A stretch of DNA of 5,033 nt from an uncultured Lachnospiraceae bacterium (GTDB lineage: Bacteria; Bacillota; Clostridia; Lachnospirales; Lachnospiraceae): the NCBI GenBank assembly GCA_947591115.1, contig CANQCX010000145.1, forward strand, positions 1 through 5,033, in the 5' to 3' direction. Positions 4,952 to 5,033 of this stretch are shown piece by piece (position 1 is the stretch's first letter; every line of letters begins with the position of its first letter). A program made the position numbers and the translations under genes. The notes below the pieces were generated by a model that saw only the letters and a list, made by a program, of their open reading frames with translations, did not search any database and was not told where the DNA came from.

Positions 4952-5033
4952 TTACAAACGCTTTACTTTGGTAAACAGCCGGTAAGCGTTTTCTTCTGTG
5001 ATCTTTTCGATCTCTTCCGTCGAAATGCCGCGG
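4952..5033 (-). CDS. tatD: TatD family metal-dependent hydrolase, C-terminal 26 residues
   Basis: Reading leftward from the window edge, one frame gives RGISTEEIEKITEENAYRLF, then TKVKRL, and stops with TAA at 4954-4952. The GIS-x-EE-x3-IT-x-EN-A-x-RLF pattern is the usual C-terminal helix of TatD-type hydrolases, metal-dependent enzymes of the amidohydrolase superfamily reported to have DNase/exonuclease activity. The catalytic His and Asp residues are upstream and not in the window. Context supports the call, since tatD commonly lies just upstream of rnmV and rsmA in Firmicutes, and rsmA is on the same strand about 1.3 kb away. With only 26 residues the family call is good but not certain. 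Confidence 0.78.
   Translation of the reverse strand, partial: RGISTEEIEKITEENAYRLFTKVKRL

Noticed and set aside
4932..4965. TAAAGCG/CGCTTTA inverted repeat at the tatD stop codon
   Set aside because: The 7-bp arms are separated by 20 bases and partly coding; this is weak and expected by chance beside the much stronger palindrome and terminator.

Overview
The window looks like chromosome from a low-to-mid GC Gram-positive anaerobe of the Clostridia, most likely Lachnospiraceae. This is inferred from strong GGAGG ribosome binding sites, the VanR-like response regulator, the style of the sensor kinase N-terminus, the degenerate LytM protein and the tatD/rsmA neighbourhood. No 16S or other decisive marker is present. 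It is mostly a housekeeping region: no mobile element, CRISPR array, rRNA or tRNA was seen, and no stretch longer than about 130 bases lacks a gene.

Layout from right to left. The right edge holds the last 26 codons of a leftward tatD gene, followed by a GC-rich nested palindrome and a leftward intrinsic terminator (4841-4918). Converging on it is a rightward AIM24/TIGR00266-family gene (4146-4826) with its own extended -10 promoter and strong ribosome binding site. Divergent from that gene, a leftward cluster of four genes runs from 4070 to 1693: an unrecognised 136-residue acidic protein, rsmA/ksgA (16S rRNA dimethyladenosine transferase), a membrane-anchored LytM/M23 protein that has lost all its zinc ligands, and a small GIY-YIG (UPF0213-type) protein. 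Gaps are 9, 57 and 23 bases with no intervening terminator, so co-transcription is likely. The cluster ends in a clear hairpin-plus-T-tract at 1615-1654.

Immediately beyond lies a leftward two-component system: an OmpR/PhoB-type response regulator (901-1590) and, one base after its stop, a sensor kinase gene whose membrane anchor and long extracytoplasmic domain fill 1-899. Its kinase core lies outside the window. The regulator's putative promoter is interleaved with the upstream terminator, and a palindrome containing two TTAAT half-sites 11 bp apart lies just upstream, which would suit autoregulation.

I found no convincing evidence of an undescribed multi-gene system. The points most worth a second look are the zinc-ligand-free LytM protein, the palindromic element at 4869-4918, the compact terminator/promoter/operator arrangement at 1615-1704, and the unidentified gene preceding rsmA.
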